Positions 56,168 to 64,000 of a stretch of DNA of 64,000 bases are shown here, one piece after another. A program made the translations under genes and the position numbers. Below the pieces are notes generated by a model. The model saw nothing but the letters and a program-made list of their open reading frames with translations, did no database searches and had not been told where the DNA came from. This DNA comes from a virus. Positions within the stretch are counted from its first letter, which is position 1; every line of letters starts with the position of its first letter. The stretch is taken from IMG/VR virus record IMGVR_UViG_3300032236_001631, positions 1 to 64,000 of that record; one strand, 5' to 3'.

Positions 56168-56570
56168 GTCTTGGTATTAAATTGGCGTAATTTCTATAAT
56201 AATTAACTCTTTTAGTGTATTTGTCTACTGCACTTATTATACAATCTGACATATCCATAAATTCATCATCTTGTAATCGGTCATTATCTTGTACGATTCT
56301 TTTTAATTGCTTTATTATTTTAAGTATTTGAACATTAATAGGATATTCCTTGCCTATATACTCAAATAACTGTCTTTCTAATTCTATTTCTTCTATGGGA
56401 TATCCTATATTTATAGAAATCATTCTACCATTATCATAGTCTCCTTCCCATCTCCACAGAGTAATATCAGATTGTTCCTCTGGTATATCTTTCTTTAAGA
56501 TATTTGAATTTTCTGGAATATCAGGACTATATCCTATAAATTGTTTTTCTGTATTAAAAAGTGCAAACAT
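56127..56570 (-). CDS. tail-fibre-assembly-like or hypothetical protein
   Basis: A 147-residue protein. The N-terminus (MFALFNTEKQFIGYSPDIPE) and the acidic Ile/Glu-rich centre recall short phage proteins that accompany fibres (Tfa-like) but lack a decisive motif. It lies directly after the Gly-rich adhesin gene, as fibre chaperones often do. Overlap with the downstream gene is 41 nt. Confidence 0.5.
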   Translation of the reverse strand: MFALFNTEKQFIGYSPDIPENSNILKKDIPEEQSDITLWRWEGDYDNGRMISINIGYPIEEIELERQLFEYIGKEYPINVQILKIIKQLKRIVQDNDRLQDDEFMDMSDCIISAVDKYTKRVNYYRNYANLIPRHESEQQFNNAFGK

Positions 56571-56576
56571 ACTTCA

Positions 56577-58121
56577 TTATAGCACAAATAATCCTCTAAT
56601 GTCACCGTTAATAGACACAGGATTAGAATTTGTTGTTGTAATTGAGTTTATGAAATTATATCCTTTAATAGCTGCACCTGCCTTACCACCAAGAGGAGGT
56701 AATTGAGTTCCTTTAGCGTCTTTAACTCCTGTGTTAATACCATCAGATCCTAAAGTTCCGCCAGTTCCACCATTTACATAACCGCTTCCACCATTTCCGG
56801 GTGTATTAAATGTACCAGAAATACCATCAGTTCCAGCACTATCAGTCCAAAGATATTTTATTTTTGGGTTGAGAGGTTTTACGTTTTTAAATCCACCAGA
56901 ACCAGCAGCACCACCAGCATAACCAGCACCTCCTCCACCTCCACCTCCACCTTGAAGTTTTTCCCCTTTCTTTCCCTTTAAAGTAATATAACTAGTATTA
57001 TTATATGTGGCAATTCCTCCAGCACCTCCACCACCTCCACCAGCTATAACTCCGTTATTAACTATTTTAGTAGGGAATGTTAATAAAATTGCATCTCCAC
57101 CATTTGAACCATTATTAGAATTTGATAAAGGAATACCGAGAGATTCACCATCACCACCGAGACCTCCATAACCATATATATTTCCATTATTTTTTATGGT
57201 TATAGTATCTCCTACGGTAAATCCAGAAACAACCAGTGCAGCACCACCATTTACATTACTTCCAACATTAACACCTCTATTAATAGTTAATATTACATCA
57301 GTATAACCAGCATAATAAAGACCACTATGAACTGTTTGATAGAATAAATCAAAGTTTGTTGTGTCATTAACTAAAGTTAGTTCTATAGTAGATCTACCAT
57401 TTTCTGTTGAAGGTCTGGTTGATATTCTAGGAGGTATACCTTTAACAAAAATGGGTTGTTTTGTTACTTCTGTACTACCTACATCTAAACTATCATATAT
57501 CCAATTGCCATTGTTATCATTATAAAATTTAAATATTTTTCCATTTCCTAAATGAATATCTTGTTTTATGTATTCAGCATACATATGCCTAGTCATAAAT
57601 GAAAATTCAGGACTAGTATTAAAGGTTATTAAATCATTTGGATCATTAGGATTTACAGGAACATTATAAAGGAAAAATATAACATTTACATTTGTATTTT
57701 TTGTATAACCTGTTGCGGGATAATTTTTATTTAAATATGTTTTAGCTAAAGAAATTAATTTTTGATCTAATTGATTAACTGTTGGACAACTTATTGCAAG
57801 ATTATTAAGAAGTGATATATTAAGAGGATAATGAACAGAAAATTCATGTTTATCCCAATAGGCACTAAGCAAGTTTACTGTTGCTGTAACAAGATTATAT
57901 CTGCTTGGGTCTAAAAACAAATTAGTAGCTTGTATAAAGATAGGATAATTTTTTATAAAATCACTGAATATTGTATAAAAATTATTTTTTGATATAAAAA
58001 ATTCACTAGATAGATTGCAAATATATGTGTCCAAAGACATTAAATTATAATTGTGTTTTCCAGAAGAATCTCCTACACAATCTTCTTTATAAATTTCTTG
58101 AGTTAATTTTCTATTGCTCAT
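56577..58121 (-). CDS. Gly-rich tail adhesin, paralogue 1
   Basis: A 514-residue protein. N-terminal residues 1-190 resemble the two upstream proteins (LLSAYWDKHEFSVHYPLNIS...AKTYLNKNYP). Residues about 275-480 contain poly-Gly blocks (GVIAGGGGGGAGGIATYNNT; GEKLQGGGGGGGGAGYAGGA) separated by short strands. This pattern is like the polyglycine sandwiches of T4-like gp38 adhesins and other receptor-binding tips. A host-recognition role is likely. The DNA is correspondingly rich in CCACCT repeats. Confidence 0.75.
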   Translation of the reverse strand: MSNRKLTQEIYKEDCVGDSSGKHNYNLMSLDTYICNLSSEFFISKNNFYTIFSDFIKNYPIFIQATNLFLDPSRYNLVTATVNLLSAYWDKHEFSVHYPLNISLLNNLAISCPTVNQLDQKLISLAKTYLNKNYPATGYTKNTNVNVIFFLYNVPVNPNDPNDLITFNTSPEFSFMTRHMYAEYIKQDIHLGNGKIFKFYNDNNGNWIYDSLDVGSTEVTKQPIFVKGIPPRISTRPSTENGRSTIELTLVNDTTNFDLFYQTVHSGLYYAGYTDVILTINRGVNVGSNVNGGAALVVSGFTVGDTITIKNNGNIYGYGGLGGDGESLGIPLSNSNNGSNGGDAILLTFPTKIVNNGVIAGGGGGGAGGIATYNNTSYITLKGKKGEKLQGGGGGGGGAGYAGGAAGSGGFKNVKPLNPKIKYLWTDSAGTDGISGTFNTPGNGGSGYVNGGTGGTLGSDGINTGVKDAKGTQLPPLGGKAGAAIKGYNFINSITTTNSNPVSINGDIRGLFVL

Positions 58122-58122
58122 T

Positions 58123-59121
58123 TTATGTTATATATTTTTTGTCAAATACCCACTTACAGTTTTTAACTTTAAAAACAACTGCTGTTATAGTATCTAATTC
58201 ATTTCTGTCTTGAAATGTCATTTCTATATTTGCCGTTATACCACCATAAGAATTTTTGTTACTTGGTGTAGGTGTACTAGGAACAAGTGTTCTTGTTGTC
58301 CATTTTACAACTCTTTGAACAACTTTCTTTATATATTTAAATAATATCCCTTTTTTATTTAAAATAGGATTATTTACAACTGTTGGTATAGTAGAATAAT
58401 GATCTTCTGTTTTCCAAGTATATGTTATGGGAGGGACATAAAGATTATAAGGAGGAGTTTTATAATAACAACTCAATGTTTGACATTTTTGACATGAAAA
58501 TGCTTGTCCCCCACAGTTGAAATTTCCATTACTACAATAAACATATCCATAATACCTATCAGTACAATATGAACAAATAGTTTTATCAGCAGTAGTGCAT
58601 AATGTGTAATCTAATATAAATTGATTTTCTGAAATACTTGTACCATATTGCCATGTATGTGCATATATAATAGCCATTTGGTTTTCTACATAGTTAGTTT
58701 TTGTTGGTGGTATTTCTATTGTATTTCCAGTAGTATCATCAATAACATATTTAGTAGGATTAATAACTGGAAAATAAGATTCCACCCAAGATGATATAGT
58801 TTCTACTATAGAATTAGTTGGATAATTAGAAGGAAATAATGATGGATAAAATATAGTAATAGGTTTTATCCAACCAGAAGAATTACTTTCTACAGTTGTA
58901 GCAGTGCTGATTAATAAAGAAGAATTTCTCTGAACAATACTAGTTGTATCTTTTAAAAATTTATTAAAGGTAAGATAATACTCCAACATAGGAGTCCATA
59001 ATTTATCAGCACTTGTTTTTACTGTAAAGGTATCTAACTCTAAGTTATAATAGTTAATATTAACAGAAGATAATGAGTTTCCTATAGTATCTTGTGGATT
59101 TATTGTATAATATACACTCAT
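58123..59121 (-). CDS. Cys-rich tail protein, paralogue 2
   Basis: A 332-residue protein. The N-terminal half (LISTATTVESNSSGWIKPIT, IFYPSLFPSNYPTNSIVETI, SSWVESYFPV) is related to paralogues 1 and 3. A central cysteine cluster follows (CTTADKTICSYCTDRYYGYV, YCSNGNFNCGGQAFSCQKCQ), likely metal- or disulphide-bound. The C-terminus is beta-rich. The start at 59121 overlaps the upstream stop as ATGA. Confidence 0.68.
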   Translation of the reverse strand: MSVYYTINPQDTIGNSLSSVNINYYNLELDTFTVKTSADKLWTPMLEYYLTFNKFLKDTTSIVQRNSSLLISTATTVESNSSGWIKPITIFYPSLFPSNYPTNSIVETISSWVESYFPVINPTKYVIDDTTGNTIEIPPTKTNYVENQMAIIYAHTWQYGTSISENQFILDYTLCTTADKTICSYCTDRYYGYVYCSNGNFNCGGQAFSCQKCQTLSCYYKTPPYNLYVPPITYTWKTEDHYSTIPTVVNNPILNKKGILFKYIKKVVQRVVKWTTRTLVPSTPTPSNKNSYGGITANIEMTFQDRNELDTITAVVFKVKNCKWVFDKKYIT

Positions 59122-59897
59122 ATAACAGTCCAACTCCTATTTATATTTTTAAACCTTACATTTACTGTTCTAGCAGTATTTTTATCAGTAGCATTTCTAT
59201 TCAATCCTATATTTAAGGTTTTTGCTCCGCTTCCAGTACAAGATACAGATGCAGGATTATTCGAAGTTCGTGTTATGTTACAACCATCATAAGCATTTGT
59301 ACAAGGACCATAACCTGCTTTCCCTCCGTGGTGGTTACATCCTCTATACGGTCTCTCACCACAACCATTACATGAAATAGATAATCCACCTCCTGTAGGT
59401 ATGCAAGATTCATAGAATGATCTGTTAAATCTAAATGAAAATGGTTGATTTTGATTTAAATAAACCACAATATCAATTATTTGATTTATATTATAAATCT
59501 TAGAACTAAAGTTATTATTCAACCAAGTTATTAAGATATTATTTTGATTTGTTGTTCCAAGACCATTCCAATAATTTATATCAAGCATTTTGGGATAATA
59601 CAAAGTATATGATTTATTCCAATTAGAACTAAGTGTTGAAACTGTTGTTGCAGTATCAATCCATGTAGCACTAAAAGATTTAATATTAGTAGCTGTTTTT
59701 ATCCATTTAGAACTATATGTTGTAAATATGGTATATAAGTTAAACCATGTAGAATAATATCTGCTTACATCAGTAATAGCCGAAGAAAGCGAATATATAT
59801 TGTAATTTATAGTATCTAATGTATTAGCCAAGCAAAGATTCTCATCTATCAAATAGATATTTGAACATGTTGGTGTTGTTTTTTTGAAAGTTGTCAT
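59118..59897 (-). CDS. Cys-rich tail protein, paralogue 3
   Basis: A 259-residue protein. The helical N-terminal half (FSATWIDTATTVSTLSSNWN, KSYTLYYPKMLDINYW) is related to paralogues 1 and 2. The C-terminal half has CNGCGERPYRGCNHHGGKAG, then CTNAYDGCNITRT, a Cys/His/Gly cluster different from that of paralogue 2. A conserved N-terminal attachment part with variable ends is typical of tail proteins that share a docking site. Confidence 0.68.
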   Translation of the reverse strand: MTTFKKTTPTCSNIYLIDENLCLANTLDTINYNIYSLSSAITDVSRYYSTWFNLYTIFTTYSSKWIKTATNIKSFSATWIDTATTVSTLSSNWNKSYTLYYPKMLDINYWNGLGTTNQNNILITWLNNNFSSKIYNINQIIDIVVYLNQNQPFSFRFNRSFYESCIPTGGGLSISCNGCGERPYRGCNHHGGKAGYGPCTNAYDGCNITRTSNNPASVSCTGSGAKTLNIGLNRNATDKNTARTVNVRFKNINRSWTVI

Positions 59898-59898
59898 T

Positions 59899-62800
59899 TT
59901 ACATCCATTTTATCTTATAAAGAGAAGATTCAGCAGGTATAATCTTAGATATACTTGATTTTAAAGATTCCTCTAAAATTTTCTTTATATTTTCATCTAT
60001 ATTTAGGTTGTGTATATTAATATTAAAGTACTTGCTTTTACTACCGGGCATTTGCATCTTATACCAATGTTCAATTTCTTCAATAAAATTTCTACTACCA
60101 ACTCTCATATTCCAATTAAGATCCTTACGAGAATCCGTAAAATCTGAAGAGAAATATATCTGTTCTATTTCTCCATTTGTAAGAGATTTAGAATACATTT
60201 TAAGATCTGAAACATTACCTATGAATTTATAACTATCATCTATTCCTATAATATCGTTCAAAGTTGTATTTTTAACAGTAGCTGCACCAAGTAATAATGA
60301 AGATCTGTAATCATAGTACAATTGATATTTAAAAGGAGTAAATGATACACTATCTACTGGTATAGAATCTATGTAGTATTTTGCATTTCCTTTTAATGAA
60401 TCAAAAACAAATGAGAAATGATGCCATCCTTTAGGTAGTGAACTTACAGCATAGTTAAGTGATAATAGCTTAGAATTTTTACCATTAGGTTCTGATATTT
60501 TAAACTTCCAAGAAAGTCTTTTTACATTTCCTCCAAATTTTCTAAGATATTGATATCCTGTAAAATCTCCCTTTGCATAAAAATTTAATAAAATTTTTGG
60601 ATTTGATAGTAAGCCTCTTATATCAAGTTTAGATAAAAAATTTCCTGTTTGATCTAATACATAAATTTCATTATCTCTTACATCAACAATAATTAAATTA
60701 TCTTGATATACTACGCTCTTATCACATGTTTCTGTATTTCCTTTTGGTACTTTAACAAAATCTATATAACGAAATCTTTCTTGTGATTTACAAGGATTTA
60801 ATTCTGCTGACGAATTTCTACCTATTCTAAATGAGAATTCGAACAATCCTGTAATTGTGTTTAACTTTGAAATTGTATCTTGATTATGTGATATCCAAAT
60901 ATTATTTTTAGAATCACATGTCAATTGTTGTGTTGGACCTATATTTGCAAATACTTGTCTGTTCTTATATAAATTACCACCGACAACTTCCCATATGTTA
61001 TTATAGTTATCAATTACAGATGCATTTCCGTATATACCAATCACATCATTAGTTTGATTATCTATTTCTATTCTATTAAAACCAGAAGTCAATGAGAAAT
61101 AATTTTGTTCAATAAAATTGCCATTACCATCTGTTTTTATATATGATTTAATTGTATTATCATAGAAATAAAAATTTTGATATGCATCAATTTCTATTTG
61201 ATCTATTCCACTGAGTTTTGTATTTAAACTAGAAAGACCTCCTATAATATTATTAATTGCATTGTATTTAACTCCTGTTTTATTTTTTGAATCAAATACC
61301 CAATAACTATAATCAGGTAGTCTTTGTATAAAAGTATATTCAGAATTTTTATTAGCAGGAAGAGGTATCTCAGAAAGTTTTGTAAATTTATAATTTATAT
61401 TATATGCTACTGCTGATCCTACATTGGTTATAGTTAATATAGGAGCACTTAAAGCACCTTCATTAACTAACCCAAAACCACTATCGTAATAATTTCCAAA
61501 TACTTGATCTCCATATATATTAGACCAATCATTCACATTAATCCACATGGAAACAGTAAGTCTGGACTTTTGTAAAAGTGAAGATTTTGATGGAAATACT
61601 GCATGATTTGTTCCATCCAATTTCCAATAATTACCATTTAAATTTTCAGAAATATTAAAGAAGGTTAATCCGTTATTATGATATTTAGAATCATCTACTA
61701 AAACAGCAGAAGACCAATTAGTTATACTCAATAATTTTGCACCATTTGGTAAATTTTTATCTTGATCCAGATAAGATAAAAATTGTTTACTGCTTTCCTG
61801 ACCTGTTCTATTGTATTTGTAAAGAACACCAGGTTCTAGAATAATTGTAGAAGGAACATCATATGTAAATGGTTTATCAGCATATAAAGCAGGATTATAA
61901 ACAACTGCTTTTGCAGTTAATGCTTGATCTAAAGTATAGTAAGCAGCATTATAGTATCTATCTAGCCAAATTTTATGACCTAAATTAGAACCAGATAACC
62001 AAGAACAAAGCCAAACATTGTCATATTTAGTTATACTTTTTGGTTGTGGTTGACCGGGAATTGTTTCTTCATAATTTTTTCTATAAATATAAATACGATC
62101 AGAAGTAAATGGCAATTCACCTGCTGTAGCACCATCTTCTATAAGTCCAGAATTTTGAAGTGTAACTCTTTTACAAGTAGATGGATAATAAAAAGGAGTT
62201 TCTTGATTTACTTTGAAATTATATTCTTTTGTATCTGCACTATATCCCAGATAAACTTTATCATAACCATTAAGTTGATTAGTTCCTGTGTATATCTTAT
62301 TATATAATCTTCTTATTGAGGAAGATATGCCTGTTAAGGGATTTGCTGTTGTGTATTTATATTCAGGAGTTTGATAATTTTTCAAACCATGTACTTGTAA
62401 ATCATAAACACAATCCACATCGGTTATGTTGGGATTTTCTACAGGGAAAAGACCAAGATAATTTTGTGACAATAAATTATTATTAGAAAAATTATAATCA
62501 ACATCCAAAATATTTTCATAGATTATTGGATTTGTTTTATATTTTACCATAAAACTGTCAGAAACATCATTTTCAAAATCTATTAAATTTTTCTTATAAG
62601 AAATAAAATTAAAAATTGCATCATTAGGTAAAATGTTATTATTTGTTAAATTTACAGAACTTAATACATATATATTATCTGTATTTCTTATTACTATATT
62701 TGTATAATTTGTATTAGATTTAAATAAAATAATAGATGATTCTCCTAAAAAGTAATCAAAAAGTTGTGTTTGTGTAGGTGGATATATTTGAGATTTAAAT

Positions 62801-63288
62801 TTTAAGCCATTAGTACCAAAAAAATCAGCAGTAAGAACATTTCCTAGTTTATTTTTTATGCTTACTTTATTATTTTCTTCAAAATAAAACGTAAAAACAT
62901 CATTTTTACCAAAAATAGTACCAAGAGTATCCTTTAAAACAGTAGGATTATTAGGTAAAGAAGAATTTGAATTGTAAAAGGTTACTATATTACCAGATAA
63001 AGTAGCAATAGGAGATTCAATCTTTGTCAAATTATCTACTAATTTTGGATTTTTCTTATTTTTTAAAAAATATGAATTGTATATTATACTTGATAGAAAT
63101 GTTCCTGTTTTTCTATTAAAAGTAAAATCTATAGGATCAGATAATACATTATGTAAATAAAAATACATCCCATTATCAAGAAGCAAAGGTGTCTTTTTGA
63201 CATCAAATTGCTCCCCAACTACATTAAAATCTACTGGTTTCCAGTAGGTAGCAGATAAAATATTGTATATACTAAACGTAGCAGACAT
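59899..63288 (-). CDS. large tail protein with LamG halves and propeller
   Basis: A 1129-residue protein. Residues about 533-606 look like the first half of a concanavalin/LamG domain (YWKLDGTNHAVFPSKSSLLQ, RLTVSMWINVNDW). Residues about 616-890 form propeller-like repeats (NQTNDVIGIYGNASVIDNYN; CDSKNNIWISHNQDTISKLN). Residues about 916-1050 look like the second LamG half (LPKGWHHFSFVFDSLKGNAK, YKFIGNVSDLKMYSKSLTNG). The C-terminal 60 residues are a separate helical tail (EEIEHWYKMQMPGSKSKYF). Start 63288 is set by the promoter; TTG at 63294 is rejected. Carbohydrate binding is inferred. Confidence 0.75.
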   Translation of the reverse strand: MSATFSIYNILSATYWKPVDFNVVGEQFDVKKTPLLLDNGMYFYLHNVLSDPIDFTFNRKTGTFLSSIIYNSYFLKNKKNPKLVDNLTKIESPIATLSGNIVTFYNSNSSLPNNPTVLKDTLGTIFGKNDVFTFYFEENNKVSIKNKLGNVLTADFFGTNGLKFKSQIYPPTQTQLFDYFLGESSIILFKSNTNYTNIVIRNTDNIYVLSSVNLTNNNILPNDAIFNFISYKKNLIDFENDVSDSFMVKYKTNPIIYENILDVDYNFSNNNLLSQNYLGLFPVENPNITDVDCVYDLQVHGLKNYQTPEYKYTTANPLTGISSSIRRLYNKIYTGTNQLNGYDKVYLGYSADTKEYNFKVNQETPFYYPSTCKRVTLQNSGLIEDGATAGELPFTSDRIYIYRKNYEETIPGQPQPKSITKYDNVWLCSWLSGSNLGHKIWLDRYYNAAYYTLDQALTAKAVVYNPALYADKPFTYDVPSTIILEPGVLYKYNRTGQESSKQFLSYLDQDKNLPNGAKLLSITNWSSAVLVDDSKYHNNGLTFFNISENLNGNYWKLDGTNHAVFPSKSSLLQKSRLTVSMWINVNDWSNIYGDQVFGNYYDSGFGLVNEGALSAPILTITNVGSAVAYNINYKFTKLSEIPLPANKNSEYTFIQRLPDYSYWVFDSKNKTGVKYNAINNIIGGLSSLNTKLSGIDQIEIDAYQNFYFYDNTIKSYIKTDGNGNFIEQNYFSLTSGFNRIEIDNQTNDVIGIYGNASVIDNYNNIWEVVGGNLYKNRQVFANIGPTQQLTCDSKNNIWISHNQDTISKLNTITGLFEFSFRIGRNSSAELNPCKSQERFRYIDFVKVPKGNTETCDKSVVYQDNLIIVDVRDNEIYVLDQTGNFLSKLDIRGLLSNPKILLNFYAKGDFTGYQYLRKFGGNVKRLSWKFKISEPNGKNSKLLSLNYAVSSLPKGWHHFSFVFDSLKGNAKYYIDSIPVDSVSFTPFKYQLYYDYRSSLLLGAATVKNTTLNDIIGIDDSYKFIGNVSDLKMYSKSLTNGEIEQIYFSSDFTDSRKDLNWNMRVGSRNFIEEIEHWYKMQMPGSKSKYFNINIHNLNIDENIKKILEESLKSSISKIIPAESSLYKIKWM

Positions 63289-63302
63289 TAACAATATTTA
63301 TG
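63288..63302 (-). promoter_or_regulatory. late promoter, TAAATA
   Basis: CATAAATA on the minus strand (63302-63295). The predicted +1 is the A of the ATG at 63288, so the transcript would be leaderless. Confidence 0.65.
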
Positions 63303-63340
63303 GATAATACCTCATTTATCTTGTAGTATTTGATTAAAAA

Positions 63341-63832
63341 TCAATTAAAAAGTAAAAATCCATTTATACTTGGTTTTTGATAAGGAATAAATCCACTCCA
63401 AGAACTAATAGAATATGAATAGCTATCTCTAGATAACAAACCATATCCAGCTTCGTTTTCTATTATTATATCAATATATGTACTATATCCTTCTTTTTGA
63501 AGAATATAATTAAAAAATTCATTAGGTATATTAAAAATAATTTTAGTATCACCTATTAATGTAAATTCAGGAACTGCATAGGCAGTAAAACCGGGATTAT
63601 TTTCTGATAAGTTAGGAAATGAAGAGAATGGATTGAAATAACTATAACTAAGTCCATTATATAATTCTATATCAGCTGCACTTAAATATAAATTTCTTGG
63701 TAATAAAAAACTTTTACCAAGAAGATTAACAGTTTTAGACTGTGATGATGAAAGTGGTAAAGACAAAACATAAAGACTATAAGGCTTTATATCAGTAGCA
63801 CTAGGTTTTGCGTAAAAAGAGACTTTTTCCAT
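63341..63832 (-). CDS. probable tail structural protein
   Basis: A 163-residue beta-rich protein (PYSLYVLSLPLSSSQSKTVN; FNYILQKEGYSTYIDIIIEN). It stands upstream of the large LamG/propeller gene in the same minus-strand late block. No family recognised. Confidence 0.6.
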   Translation of the reverse strand: MEKVSFYAKPSATDIKPYSLYVLSLPLSSSQSKTVNLLGKSFLLPRNLYLSAADIELYNGLSYSYFNPFSSFPNLSENNPGFTAYAVPEFTLIGDTKIIFNIPNEFFNYILQKEGYSTYIDIIIENEAGYGLLSRDSYSYSISSWSGFIPYQKPSINGFLLFN

Positions 63833-63835
63833 ATT

Positions 63836-64000
63836 TTAGAGTTCGGTTAATATAATAGAATCTTGTTGTGGATTAGTAGAATCAAAAAAGTCTGCATTAA
63901 TTGTATAAATTTTCTTAACAACCTGATCTGTTTTCTTAAACAACCAACCTTTAATTGTAAAAGATGTATCAGCAGATACTCTATATGGCTGTGTTGGTCC
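63836..64000 (-). CDS. partial gene at window edge, C-terminus only
   Basis: The minus strand reads through from the window edge to TAA at 63838-63836. The last residues are FFDSTNPQQDSIILTEL. The gap to the next gene is three bases. Probably another structural protein; too little is visible to classify it. Confidence 0.6.
   Translation of the reverse strand, partial: GPTQPYRVSADTSFTIKGWLFKKTDQVVKKIYTINADFFDSTNPQQDSIILTEL

Noticed and set aside
1-64000. Recoded stop codons (as in some large phages)
   Set aside because: TAA, TGA and TAG all end conserved genes at expected lengths, so the standard code applies.

Overview
The window is a piece of a large, AT-rich, tailed (myovirus-type) phage genome. 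The evidence is a T4-style head and baseplate set: portal gp20, neck gp13, head-completion gp4, prohead protease gp21, scaffold gp22, major capsid gp23, baseplate wedge gp25 and gp6, plus the clamp-loader subunit gp44. These sit among very large multidomain virion proteins and dozens of tiny accessory genes. The host cannot be named from the sequence. A lipoprotein signal peptide suggests a bacterium with an outer membrane. Some genes have a Shine-Dalgarno site (a clear one precedes the capsid gene), but most do not. All three stop codons are used normally.

Region 1 (1-15,500, minus strand) is an accessory or early region of some 50 small genes. It is driven by a repeated promoter, TTGACA-N16/17-TAGAAT, whose predicted start site falls on or within a few bases of the AUG. 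Copies of this promoter overlap the 3' end of the preceding gene, so several unrelated proteins end in the same residues (DTSS). Recognisable products are an ExoX-C-like protein, DUF2061, a metallophosphoesterase, YopX, a Band-7-like lipoprotein, a HAD phosphatase, an HExxH protein and a beta-class DNA methyltransferase. A 113-nt element at 7926-8038 folds on paper into a compact four-way (cloverleaf) junction in the leader of an operon.

Region 2 (15,550-20,330) holds a GlcNAc-type glycosyltransferase, an RmlC-like epimerase, a Gly/Ser/Tyr-repeat lipoprotein and small genes. Region 3 (20,358-37,691, plus strand) is a run of giant virion proteins: one with a von Willebrand A domain, one with a Pro-Thr linker and L-type lectin domain, one with an NHL-like propeller, and a long fibre built of ALSAYG repeats. 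Region 4 (37,738-46,050) is the head module, interrupted by a free-standing homing endonuclease. Region 5 (46,084-49,282) holds an APS-kinase-like gene, a P-loop kinase, a small-terminase candidate, gp44 and an unknown protein. Region 6 (49,318-64,000) has gp25 and gp6, an Ig/PKD/propeller protein, and then a minus-strand block of tail or adhesin proteins, including three paralogues and a LamG protein that appears to be split by a propeller.

Late genes carry a T4-like TAAATA promoter, again placed so that leaders are 0-10 nt. Convergent gene pairs overlap tail to tail, and operon junctions are mostly TAATATG or ATGA. The genome therefore looks very compact, with early and late modules set by two promoter classes. 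All functions are read from motifs by eye; no database search was run.
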